This document shows positions 1 to 11,320 of a DNA stretch of 64,000 nt, in pieces. The first letter of the stretch is position 1. Every line of letters starts with the position of its first letter. The notes under the pieces were generated by a model. The model was not told the DNA's origin and searched no databases. It saw nothing but the letters and a program-made list of their open reading frames with translations. A program made the position numbers and the translations under genes. Location: assembly GCA_013400115.1 (NCBI GenBank), contig VXBP01010356.1:372669-436668 (forward strand). The letters run 5' to 3'. The DNA comes from Rhinopomastus cyanomelas. Taxonomy: Eukaryota > Chordata > Aves > Bucerotiformes > Rhinopomastidae.

Positions 1-3000
1 GGAGTCTGCAAGTGTTTTTAAAGGTACAGCCTCTGAGGCCAGGGTCCTTTTTCCTCCCAGGACAGTTTGAGAGAGGAGCTAAGGAAATTTCTGAAGATAA
101 ATTGTCTCTTCCCTACATTTTGTCCATTACAAATGGAGATGTTGCCTTGCCTTGAACAGACTTATCAAAGACTGACTGAAGGCAGGAGAAAGCCAGTGAG
201 TCTTTGAGCAAGCCCTTTGAGACCTCCTAATAGCTACTGGACTGAGCTCTTTTTTGAGATGGATAATCAAAGGTAGAATCCAGGAGGTCCTCTGTATCTG
301 CTCAGACACTGGAGAGCAAGTGGCCATCCTCCCAAGTGCATATGGGGCACAGAACAGCCTGGGATGTCCTAGCTAGGGGAGGGAGGTCCCCCTAAAATCA
401 TTGCAAGTCTTGCAATCGTTGTCAGCATTCTGCAATTCTCTTTATCTTTCCTCTGTTGACACTGTTTAAAGCCAGTTATATAGAGGTTTATGTCACAAGG
501 AAACACAATCCTCAGGTTTCTTAATTCCTCATATTTCTTATTTAATCATATTTCTTAATTTCTCCTCCTTAGATTTACTCTTGTCAAAGCTATTGGCTAT
601 GCCCTGCCTGAAAATGCAGGCTGCAGCTGAAGAGAGAAGATGCAGCATGCAACAGACTACCAATGCCTAGTTAGGATTTATACAGCTCATGAGCTTCCAA
701 TGATTTAGAGATGAAAAATTGTTTATCCACACTTTGGTGTGTTGAAACACTCTATCCACCATTTATCTAGGAACTGATTTTGTTTGGGTTGTGGTAAATG
801 TTGTGCACAAAGCCATGAGCGGAATGTCTGATGGAAACTGTGAGTTTCCATGATCCAGAAAACATTGTGCTTTCTGGGCTAACAAGTGAGGGACTCAGAG
901 GATCCCAAAAAAGTTAAGCTCATGATTTTCCAGTGTATTTGGGGAGTTTTAATTAGATTTGGAAATTATTACACTGTTCTTGCATTTCCAAGTTCTGTTT
1001 TTCCCTTGTGCACTTGAGGATATTCATCAGTGGTTGAAGATTATGAATTCTGGATTTTCACTTGGAAATTTATTTCTCTTTTCTCAACTCTTTTTGGTTT
1101 ATCAGAGAGAATCAGTTCTGTAATGTTCATTGACTGGGTAAAGAGCTGCGGTCAGCTAGTCCGCAAGGGCTCCTTCCCAGGTTTGACAAGTGACCAGAAT
1201 TAAACAACAAGTAAAGATCAGAAAAGTTAAAATCACAAGAAGAGACTCATCTTTAGTGTCTTCCTGATACTCTAAAGAAAGATCTAGCAGACGAGTAAAC
1301 GCGGCCTCACATTAATTCTGGGACGATTTGATAGAAGCTGTTCTATAATAAAATTTAATTTTAGAATCATTATAGCAAAATATAGAGCAATGCTGATGCA
1401 ATACTTCCATGAATTGAAATGTACTGGAGCCAGAATTCTGTGTTTTTCAGCTGCAAGCTTGGTTCTGACCTCTGTCCCTTAGTTAACCTCATCAGGAGCT
1501 GCACTGCCGAGATACTAAATGAATCATTTTCTTTGATTGTTTTATAGTTTAGGCCAGATTACCATTTACAGGAGGGCCCATTTCCATCTCCCACTGCTGT
1601 AGAGGGACCGTAAGATGGATCAAAGGTATAACTTGCGCACAGGACTGTGAAGGTGGTTTAGGATAATGGAGCAGCAGTCAGAGGTCTCCCTGCAAGATCA
1701 TGGTCTTAGTGCTGGAAAGGGTACATGAATTCAGAGGTAGAAATGGGAAGTGGCACTGTGTGCTTCCAGTGTTACTTTTGGAGTATCTGTGCTTGCTCCT
1801 CCTTTCCCTGTCTGTGTGTATTGAATCCTGCATTGCATTAAGAGCTCCCTTTTTGTGGCCATATGTGGTAGCAGCTCTGCAGCTCAGCACTGCATGGAGG
1901 TTTCCAGCAGCAGCAAAGTGTAGTCAGTTGAGTGGTTCCTTCACCAGTGCCACAGTGCTGCAGAGGGAGAGTTGGAGTATGCAGCCACCCCATCACAGCT
2001 CCCTTTCAGTCTCTGCTGCTCTTCAATGGCAGCACCGAGGCACGGCCAAGAGCGCTTGGCTTTACCTAGATGTTGGCTGTGTGCAGCACCTTCACTCCCT
2101 TGTTCTTCTGCCTCGAGACCCCTCTGTCCCCCATGTCCAGGTGTCAGCTGGGATCTAACTGTTTCAGTTTACTTCACAAGAAGGGCAGAAGCAGTAGCAG
2201 ATATTGAAATGAGTTGATGAGAAATACTGTGTGGTCCTTGCAGCGCAGCCTCTCTGGCAGAGATAATGCAGTGCTCTCCAAGGTACCTGTTCTCCAACCT
2301 CCTCTTTCAGATGAGGAGAGAAAATTACAGGCCTCTGATTACTCAGGGAGAAGAGCACACAGCTTCCATCTTTGTAATTTCTTCCACCACAATCAAGCAT
2401 TTCAGGAAAAGAGCTTGAAAGCCTGAAATAGTCAGAAATCTTTCTGCCTGGTTCCTTCCCTGATAACACACATGAGGAATAAATATGAAGACCTGTCACT
2501 GCAGTTACGTTCTGTTTCCAAAAGCATCTGTCCCATCTGGGATCAGGGACTGAGGCTGTTGGGAATGGAAACACTCTCCTTGGGGAAAGTCTCTCTGCTA
2601 TTTACAGGCTGAGCTGTATTCAGGGCATTTGAAGGTTTTAAAGCTGGATCGTCTGGTTGCATCTCTCTAGCTTGACCTGCTGAGTACCTCAAGAGGGTGT
2701 CACCAGTAATACCCACATCAAGCCTGGTCCTTGCATTGGGGCTATGAAAAGTCCCATTCTCATTGGAAGTGGCAATCTCTTCCCATAAAGCCTCTCCACA
2801 CATACCTCACAGTTCTGCCAGGCCAACAGCGCAAAGCTTCAGTGCTTGCCTGGCCAGGTTCTGTCCTCTCAAATACCAACAGGGAAGACAGGGTAAGTCC
2901 TATCCCCTCCCCACAGTCTCTTTTTGGAGCTGATTCTTTTGATAATTTTGAAATATATAACCAGATACACCAAACACTGTGAACCTTGTTTCCCTGGAGT

Positions 3001-5340
3001 GGCAGTCTCAGGGAAGAATGCACCATCAGCATCCAGACTGGCCCCATGCTAAATGCTGATGAAAGACCATAGACTAGCCGCTCGGCCTTTGCAAAGCCTC
3101 TATATTACCCCAACTACAATTTGCTTGAAATGATCCACGAATTAGATGTGATCTGATGTGGGCAGTATCTCCTATTCATTACAGAATAGTGTCAGCCCTG
3201 TGAAACAGACAAGTAACTAGGTGGTGAAAAGAGCTATGCTAGAACAGGAGATCATTCTGATGAGGCCAGGCATGATATCACAAGGTGGTTTAAAGCCGTG
3301 TAATGCCACTTTCCATTAGAGCTCTTGTTTGAGCCACGAAGGGGTTTGATCCATTGATGGAAGCTGTTATAAACAGATGAGAAAACCTCATCTGTATTTC
3401 TCCTGAGATTGTCAAAGCTGACAGTATGCTAGCTGACCATAGTCACCTGGGACTCTCCCACACAAAATAACCCTCTTTTCATAAATAACAGGATTGTTGC
3501 TCTGGTGGACTGAGATTTGCCGTAGAATTCAGCTTTGTCAAACAATGAGCTGCTTCTGGTTTTTTAATTTGGGCTACTAAAAATGTTCATCTTTCTCTTT
3601 CTGTCTCATTTTCCTTCCACTCTTACTCCTTTCCCTATTTTTTTTCCTTCCCCTCTGTCTGTCTTTAGGACAACTTAAAGCTGTTTGTCTGGAACAAAAG
3701 ATTTGTGTGGGTCTGGTCAGTGGTTCTTCTGGATTGAATGGTCACGATTTCAAATCCTGTTTAGGACTAAACTTGGATGAATTCCATAAGCTAATAACCC
3801 AGTGCACTGTTTCAAATTGATGGAGGTGCTGTCCTCTAGGCGAGACATAAAACCAGAGATCCAATCTGCTTGGCAGAGACCCCACAGGACTTATCAAAGA
3901 TGAGTGGGGGCCGCTAACTGTTTTGCCCTTGTCAAATCCTTTCCACAACCACAGCTTCCCTTCCAGTTCCAAAGCAATGATGCTGGACCTTATGAAAAGG
4001 AGATGGTGAACTCCAAGAAGCTATCCTTTTTCTAATTATTTAAAGCACCTTTGCAAAAGGGGGAAAGAGATAATCCACTCACTTAAAAGTGGAATGACCC
4101 TGAATTTCAAAAAGGAAAACAAAAGCGAGCGAATGGTGCCACCACGCTCTGCAGCAGTGACATTATTAAATGATCAGTGAGCTATTAAAGCAGCAACATT
4201 TAGTACCTCTCCTAATGACTTGTACTGCTAACTGGTTTCCAAATTGAGATTTTTATTGCCTCCATGCACAGACAGAACAAGGCTGCGTCTGTGCTTCTAG
4301 AAGCTCCAGCTTAAGCAGACTGTTCACAATAGGATCGATGAATCTTCTCATTTGAAAATAAGTAATGGCTTATGAGATTCTCCACTCCTCTGTCCTCTTT
4401 TCTTAGCAGGGCTGGAAGCTTTGGGGGTGTAAGGGATGGTGGGCATCATAAATACAGGGGGATTTTACAGAAAGCCCGGCTCAAGCCTTGAACTTCCTAA
4501 CATCTGTGAAATTTGGCAGAATTGTACACGAACAGATTGTCCTGAAATCTCCCCAAAACCACTGATGCCATTCAAAGAGTGAGTGCTGTGAGAACAGCAT
4601 TTGCAGGAGGGACCTTGGGCACACTGGTTTTTGCTTCCAGCTAGAAAGATGGAGCATGGAAGAGAAATAAGTCTATGGAGAAGGAAGAGAGAGGAAAGGG
4701 AATAGCAGATGATAGTAAAGATGAAGATGTTTCCAGTGTGACTCTCACAAATGGGTTTCTACTGTCTCACACAAGGTGAGCTCCCTGTCAAGTGCAGGTC
4801 AGGCTAAGTAGGGAACTCCTGTGGGCAAAGGCAGGTGTGATTGCAGAAAGCAAGTTGGTTAGAAACCAAACAACCCCCCCAGCAAGAGTGAGTTCTGACT
4901 GTGGTTGCAGTTATTTATGTGCTCGTGATATACCATAGGCCATGGTGGAGTCTGGGTCTTCCATGCATCTGAAGTAAATTCAAGTGTTGCTGCCTTGATT
5001 TGTTTTTCTCCATCAACACATGTGCTGCCTGTACTTGCTGAGTGAGTCAGGCTGTTTCTTGCCCAGGCTAGGCAGTCACAAGGAGAGGCTGTAACTCTGG
5101 TTTTATGTGTTGGGTGCCTGATTCCCTTGACAGAAATTGCTCATCCTTTGCAGAGGCAGCGGGCAGAGCAGAGCAGGTGGGATAGCAGGTGGCAGAGCGT
5201 AGAAAAATGAGGTGAAGTGGTCTTAGAGGCCCTTCTATGTTTCCTTTTCTGAGCTTCATGCGGGACCAGCTAGACCTAAACCATTTGTGTCTGCTGTGGG
5301 TTTACCTTGTTCTTAAATCCTCTGGTCTGGAGATTTCCAG
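1..5340. other. Non-coding DNA, no gene recognised
   Basis: All frames are broken by stops, and no open frame reads like a protein family I know. The part at about 4020-4330 is free of repeats and has the texture of a conserved non-coding element (AT-rich cores such as cattattaaatgatc). The rest is featureless to me. Confidence 0.6.
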
Positions 5341-5560
5341 ATCATAGGATCATAGGATGTTAGGGTTTGGAAGGGACCCAAAGAGATCATCGAGTCCAAC
5401 CTCCTGCAGGAGCAGGACAAAACTATCTAGCACAGATCACAAAGGAACACATCCAGGCAGGCCTTGAAAGTCCCCAGAGAAGGAGACTCCACGACCTCCC
5501 TGGGGAGCCTGTTCCAGTGCTCTGTGACCCTTACAGCAGGTTATTCTGGTGCTTAACTGT
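5341..5560 (-). mobile_element. CR1 LINE 3' fragment
   Basis: The left end is the CR1 tail in reverse (atcatagg repeats, then tttggaagggaccc). It is followed by antisense CR1 text such as ctccacgacctccctggggagcctgttccagtgctctg. The right end fades at about 5560. It is 5'-truncated, as nearly all avian CR1 copies are. Confidence 0.9.
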
Positions 5561-7144
5561 CTTTACCTTGAGCAAAGTCTTCATATGTTCAGCAGTGGAA
5601 CTGGATTCCTCCATGTTAGGGTTAAGGCAGAGCTGTAAGGCACCACATAGGGTTCATGTAGTGGCTGCACCCACTCAAAGGACTTCCTCCCTCAGGACAG
5701 TAGGTCAGGTGTTCCACACCACGCAGACACAAGCAGCATAGAGAGACAAAGGAAAGGGCAGCAGGGCCACTTCTGGCAGAGAAGCCTTCTGAGATTGGCA
5801 CTGACAAAATGGCCTAGAGACTTTCCTGAGTCCAATTACCACTTTATGTCTTTAAAGTGCCGAGTAAATGAAAGAAACTACAAGATCAAGCCATGTTAGT
5901 CTTCTTAATCCCTTAAATGTTTGACAGCCCTCTCCCCTTCTTTCTTGCTTTCTCAGACTACTTTGAACCCTTAACCTTTGCCGCCGCTTTGAGTTCACAT
6001 CTGCAGAAACCAAACTACCCCCAGCCATCCCCAAATTCCAGTAATGAGCACAACAAAACACTTTCAAAGCAACACTGCCCTCCCTCGAGTTGATAAACTT
6101 TAAGCTGTCTCCAACTTTGGGAACTTCCATGCACGTACAGTTAGTCTCATCCATCAGAGCTGGCAGGCTGCAGGGGAGCTCACTGGTGCTGCCGCAGCCG
6201 TGAGACAGCCGGTGCTGTTTCACACAACCAACAATCCCTGTCCACGCAGACAACAGCCGGGAACACCAGCTGTTTGGGCTGTGCTGTACTGCTGGGCAGA
6301 AGAATATAGATGCCCACAGCACATATGGTATTAGGATTGCAGTGAGCGTATCAGGACGGACCCTGAAGCAGAAGGGCTGTATCCATGTAGCCATCCCCAG
6401 GTGCAGCCGTGGGCACCCAAAAAGTGTGACCAGGTCTTACTCAGCTGTTAGAACTGGACTTGTCTGTAATGCTAGCTGAGTTGGTGGCTGGCTTTTTGCA
6501 GAACGGGAGCTAAGGGCTGAGTCAGTTCAATCTTCCCTTTAAATAAATAAATAAATAGCAAAGAGAGATCTCGCAGTGATGCCTGAACCTGATGTCTCAT
6601 GCTCACTTGTTTTGATGTGTCTAATGTAAGTGGGTGGGTAATAAAAGCTTCATTTAGAAGTAGCATCTTCACAGGCACTGCTGGAAGCCCCTGGGATGCT
6701 ACACTTCTGGAATTTTCCTCTAATGGAAACATCAGCAGATAACTATTGATAAAGCAGAATGTGCACACAAGAACACAAAACAACCTGGCAATGGCTTGTT
6801 TTCCTGGACTGCTGAGTGTCAGGTGTAGAGGTGTATTTAGATTCCCCAGGACACACACCCACCTCAGCTGCTGCATCAGCACTCCTGAAATGGCCTTTGC
6901 CATTTGGGGCAGTGCCTTGCAGAGGTATGTGGTTATTGCACGGTGGCTTCAAAATAGGCAAATAAGGGAGTCCTCAGCTCCCATACTACAGCTGTGGATG
7001 CAGCATCAGCTGCATTTCTCCCAGGTGGACATCACCTGTGATGATACACAGGTGCTGCTCTGTAAGAGGTCGACCTAGAGCTGACATTTCACACACGCAG
7101 GAGATTCACCCCACAGACACGTTGTCTAAGATACTGTTTTGCAA
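5561..7144. other. Non-coding DNA, no gene recognised
   Basis: It includes a 180-codon open frame on the reverse strand (5852-6394), which I regard as chance. There is a (TAAA)n-like stretch at about 6540-6557. Nothing else is recognised. Confidence 0.55.
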
Positions 7145-7441
7145 ACTGGAGAGAGACCTTTTACGAGAGCATCTAGTGATAGGACAAGAGGGAATGGTTT
7201 CAAGCTGAAAGAGGACAGATTTAAATTAGATCTTAGGACAAAATTCATCACTAGGAGGGCAGAGAAACACCGAAACAAGTTGCCCAGAGAGGCTGTGGAT
7301 GCTCCATCCCTGGAAGTGTTCAAGACCAAGTTAGATGGCTCTGGGCAACCTAGACTAGGGAGAGGGGGTCCCTGTCCAAGGCATGAGGGTTGGAACTAGA
7401 TGATTTCTGAAGTCCTTTCCAACCTAAACCATCCTGTGATT
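7145..7441 (+). mobile_element. CR1 LINE 3' fragment
   Basis: This is sense-strand CR1 text: agtgataggacaagagggaa, then gttgcccagagaggctgtgg and catccctggaagtgttcaag. It ends at ccatcctgtgattt. Only a single, decayed terminal octamer remains. The open frame at 7139-7399 is CR1-derived and not a host gene. Confidence 0.9.
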
Positions 7442-8570
7442 TGCAGGTTATCCAGCTTCATTTTAGACAACCAGGACTTCAGGAAGGTCTGGTTCCTGTG
7501 CCTGCAAGGTCTCCACAGCATCTGCAGTGTGCAGCTCCTCCTAGAATTGGGCTAATGGTTTGAAGAAGGAGGAATTGTGGCTAGTGAGAAGGAAAATGCC
7601 CCTAGAGTTATTGATGACCTCCTTAAAGTAATCTACTGTCCTTTCAGTTCAGTGCTAAAATCACCATTTCAGGGCCTGAATGCAACACAGTTAAACTTGG
7701 AACAGGATATTCTCCCAGTACAGTGTAGGGGTCAGTGCTAAAGGTTTGGAGAGCTACAGCTTAAATCCCAGCCTTGAGTTTGTACCCTGGTCCATGGCTG
7801 GTTCATACCATGACATTGTTGACCTTGTTTCCTGGATACAAGCACAGAAACACTGCCTGTATCCAAGCATTTTTAGGTAATTATTTCTCCAGAATGTGGA
7901 AATTGGAAGGCCCCTTTTGTCTAATGTGTTACTTCATCACTACCATGGGGACCTGCAACCAGATGTTGGGGGGGGGGAAAGGAAGATTGTTTCCTCCTGT
8001 CTGTGGTCCTATGCAGCATCTACCTGCAGAAAAAAAGAAGCAAACAAGATGACCCCCTCTATCTACTTGTGTAAGTCATTCTATGTGAAGTCTCAGCACT
8101 GTGGGATGGTTAATGTGAAACTTGCTCATGCATCAAAGAGCAGTAATTTACCTTTAGACTCTGCTTTTTTAATGATAATGTTTAATTATTTTTAAAAAAA
8201 CCCAAAACATTCCTTAATTAAAAACTCACAGATATGAAACTTGGAAGAAATGTGGCCAGGACATTCTTGGATTACTACAGGCTGAACTCCTTGGTGGAGG
8301 GACTACTAACACCTACTCCTAAAACTCGGTAGGTCGGAAAGCAATTTCTCTTGCTTTAGCAGGGCTGCTTTTTTAATACCTTTCATGACTAAACTGCAGT
8401 GCTGTTGCGTTACGGCTTTATAATAAGCTTGCTGGTCTAGCCATGGCTGTTTTATTGAAGTTCCATTCGGAAATGTAGCGTTTATGATCAGGAAAGTTAC
8501 CTGGTTTATGTCTCAAGAAATAGTCAGAGGATTTTGGAGATATCTATATCTTTCCTGAATTCTGCTTGCT

Positions 8571-8660
8571 CTATTCCAATCTTACACCAGTATCTTTAAT
8601 GGACTTAACCTTCATTGATTTCCTGAGAGTGAGAGGAGAATCAGACCCAGTGCATTTTGA
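8571..8660. repeat. Possible old amniote interspersed repeat
   Basis: The text cttacaccagtatctttaat, then tgagaggagaatcagaccca, recalls an ancient repeat seen across turtles, crocodilians and birds (TTACACCAGT ... GAGGAGAATCAGGCCC). I cannot give its library name. Confidence 0.4.
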
Positions 8661-9104
8661 AAAGTTTTAATTCTAGAATTGAAAAATTCTTCTTCAGTGC
8701 TTCAGGAAATTACTGGCAAGTCAATGCTAAGGGAAGGGCTCTGCATCTCCCCTTGGACCTGTGCTATGCTGGCAGCCAGATGGCAGGTTCCTTCTGCAGT
8801 TCCAGCTCTGCCATAATTCCTTACTCTGGCTTTGCAACCAGTTCAGTGGATGTTTGTCCAAAGGGAAGTATTTTTGGTTGTGAAAGAAGCCGCTGGTGGT
8901 GAGGAATACTCAAAACTGTGACTATGGAATCCCCAAGCTTGAATCCCTGTAGTGCTGATGGCCCTCTGTCTGGTGCTGGACAGCTGAGATCCTTTCAGTG
9001 TCTCTTGGCTTATGTGAGGGTCAGGGGAGACACCACTGAACCACTTCTTGGAACCTTAATTCCTTGACCAGGCAAAGCTGTCATAATGTGATGAGGGAAG
9101 CAAA

Positions 9105-9131
9105 CCATGAATCAGAGCTCCTGATTCATGG
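9105..9131. repeat. Perfect 11-bp inverted repeat, 5-base loop
   Basis: CCATGAATCAG, loop AGCTC, then CTGATTCATGG. No T-run follows and no mobile element is recognised around it. Confidence 0.9.
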
Positions 9132-10308
9132 GAAAAAACCTACTTGGAGTTTGTGCTTGTTCTAAGAGAACAGCAATAATGCCTCCAAACTCTGCATTTC
9201 CAATTAAATGCATTTGGGGCAACTGGAATGTTTCATTTGGGTTTCAACCCTTAATAGCACAACCAAATATAATTTATATTTTGCAGTGGAAAAGCCAATT
9301 CAAAATGGGCATGGGAGGCAGCTCAGCTTTGAAATTCACTCTTTTCCTTTCCCCAGTTTTTTCCCTGCTTGAAAATGTACCTGTGGGAACAGATGGTTAT
9401 TTGCAAAAGAGCACTTTCCTAGCGAAGATTTTCTATTGATGCGTAAGATTGAGGCTACAAATATCAGCCCAGACTACAGAGCGGTTGCTCGAGTTCCTTC
9501 TGCAGCCTTTAAAAATCCTCTTCTTGGTGCAGCCACCCTGCCAGTTCCTCATACATGTGGTCAGAGCCAGCCTGACTATGTTCCATGTTTAAATGCCCTC
9601 CTTTGAGTCCATCTGCCTTTCTGTTCGTGATCTTAACACAACAGTTTAGACTGACTCACGGAGGATTGTCAGCGCTGCTGTTCTGAATGCTCTTATCTGC
9701 AGAGACCTGCAGGGTGAGCGGAGAAAAGCATCCAGCACCTTCCTCTCCTCTGGAAATTGGATGTATCATTTCTCTCAGATTCCCAGGGGCCACAGCCTCC
9801 AAGGCTAAAAACCCACAACTATTACTGAACCTAATTACCATCTGACAGCAAAGTGCTTTTCCATAGCATCATTCAGTTACCTCATCAAAAGGAATGTTTG
9901 TTTGCTTTCTTCATTTTAAATTAAAGAGCCACTGACAGTGGTAACTGAAGCATTTTAATCTCATCAAATATCCATGTCCATCTCTATAGAGACAGACATG
10001 CCAGGAGGGACAGATACTCATCTATAATCTAGTTGCAAAGAGCAAATGTCTCTCGTTCCTCTCCCAGAGTCTAGTAGCGTGAGGGATCTTTTGTTTGGGG
10101 AGTGCTACCTTGCCACAAAATCCTCCTAAATACAGTAAATGTTCAGCCCAAAGCCAACAGATGTTTACGGAATAGATTTTTCAAGATTTGTGTCATTAAT
10201 TTCTTGATAGCTTTCAACTACCCGTTTTTCCCTGTAGGAGACACATTTGTATCCTGGGCTTTGTCCACTGGCATTTGATCAGAGCTTGTGTATGCCTGTG
10301 TGTTTGTG

Positions 10309-10324
10309 TATATATATATATATA
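10309..10324. repeat. (TA)n microsatellite
   Basis: Eight TA units preceded by a TG-rich stretch. Confidence 0.9.
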
Positions 10325-11230
10325 AAAGATATCAAATGTACGCTAATGAAATGAAATTGTTCTTTGAATCTGTCGTGTGAATCTGCAAACCTGTCCAGAA
10401 GTCTTGCAGACTGCTGGGCAACAGAAGGGAAGCGGCTGTAGCTTTAAATATGCCTTGGCTAGGCGGTGGCACCACGAAAGGACTGGAATATATAAAATGA
10501 TCCTAAATAATCTGTGTAATCAGGACTAATTATATGGCATGGTTATTAGCTTGAAATGGGACATGTTGTGCCCACAGTTTATGAAAATATATTAAAACAT
10601 TACCAGATTCCTCGTACTCATTGAAAGAAAGCTGCAGAGTTAATAAACGTGTAAGAGACAACTAATTGGCTGCTTTGTCCCAGCCTACTACAGGCAGAAT
10701 GATTTCTGTCTGAGGGAATTAGCTCAGCCAAAATGTGTCAGAACGATAGCTCTGGAAATAGTGACAACCCACAACACCTCCAGAGCACATCTGACTGGGA
10801 GATCCTAAAGAGGGAAATGTGTGTGTTGGGATCATCAGGCTGCAGATGAGGAAATCGAGGCACAAAAAGACAGACAGTCCTAAAAGCCAGAATGATGGCT
10901 GGTGCCCAGTTCAGGTAGTTTTCAGGAGGTCAGTCCAAGCAGTCGGGCTGTCTGACAAAAGCCAGCCTACAGCACAGGAAACATGGGCACTGCGGTGGGA
11001 ACTGAATTAACATCATCTGGAGCAACAGGCAAAAAAAACAAGCAAAAGCTCTGTCTACAGGACTCAGGCTGAGGTTGGGGGCTGTGCTATCCTAGGTTTT
11101 GGCACAGCTTATTTCAAGAGGTAAAGAGAAACACCTCTGTCTAAGGTACTCGTGGCTGTGAGTGAATCCAACTTATCAGCTGAACCTGTGGTTAAATTCC
11201 ATTTGCTCCTGGGACAAGCGTCACTTGTAG

Positions 11231-11320
11231 ATCATAGAATCAATGAATCATCATGGCTGGAAAGGATCTCCAGGGTCATCAAGTCCAGCCCTTTCTCCTA
11301 GTGCCTAACCGCTAGACCAT
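11231..11320 (-). mobile_element. CR1 LINE short 3' tail
   Basis: Reverse-strand tail with atcatagaatcaatgaatc and then ggctggaaaggatctcc. The rest (cctagtgcctaaccgctagaccat) is the reverse complement of the 3' text of the long CR1 at 19006-20351, so both belong to one subfamily. Confidence 0.85.

Larger units (their letters stand above)
7442..11230. other. Non-coding DNA, no gene recognised
   Basis: A G9-10 run lies near 7969-7977, an inverted repeat at 9105-9131 and a TA repeat at 10309. The part 10440-10780 is repeat-free with several TAATTA-like cores and looks like a possible enhancer. No coding exon is recognised. Confidence 0.55.

Noticed and set aside
1700..2158. 152-codon + frame near the left end
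   Set aside because: Low-complexity Leu/Ser/Cys reading, overlapped by frames of similar length on both strands, no splice or promoter support.
5852..6394. 180-codon reverse-strand frame
   Set aside because: No family resemblance and no splice or promoter context. In 64 kb of six-frame sequence about one such frame is expected by chance.
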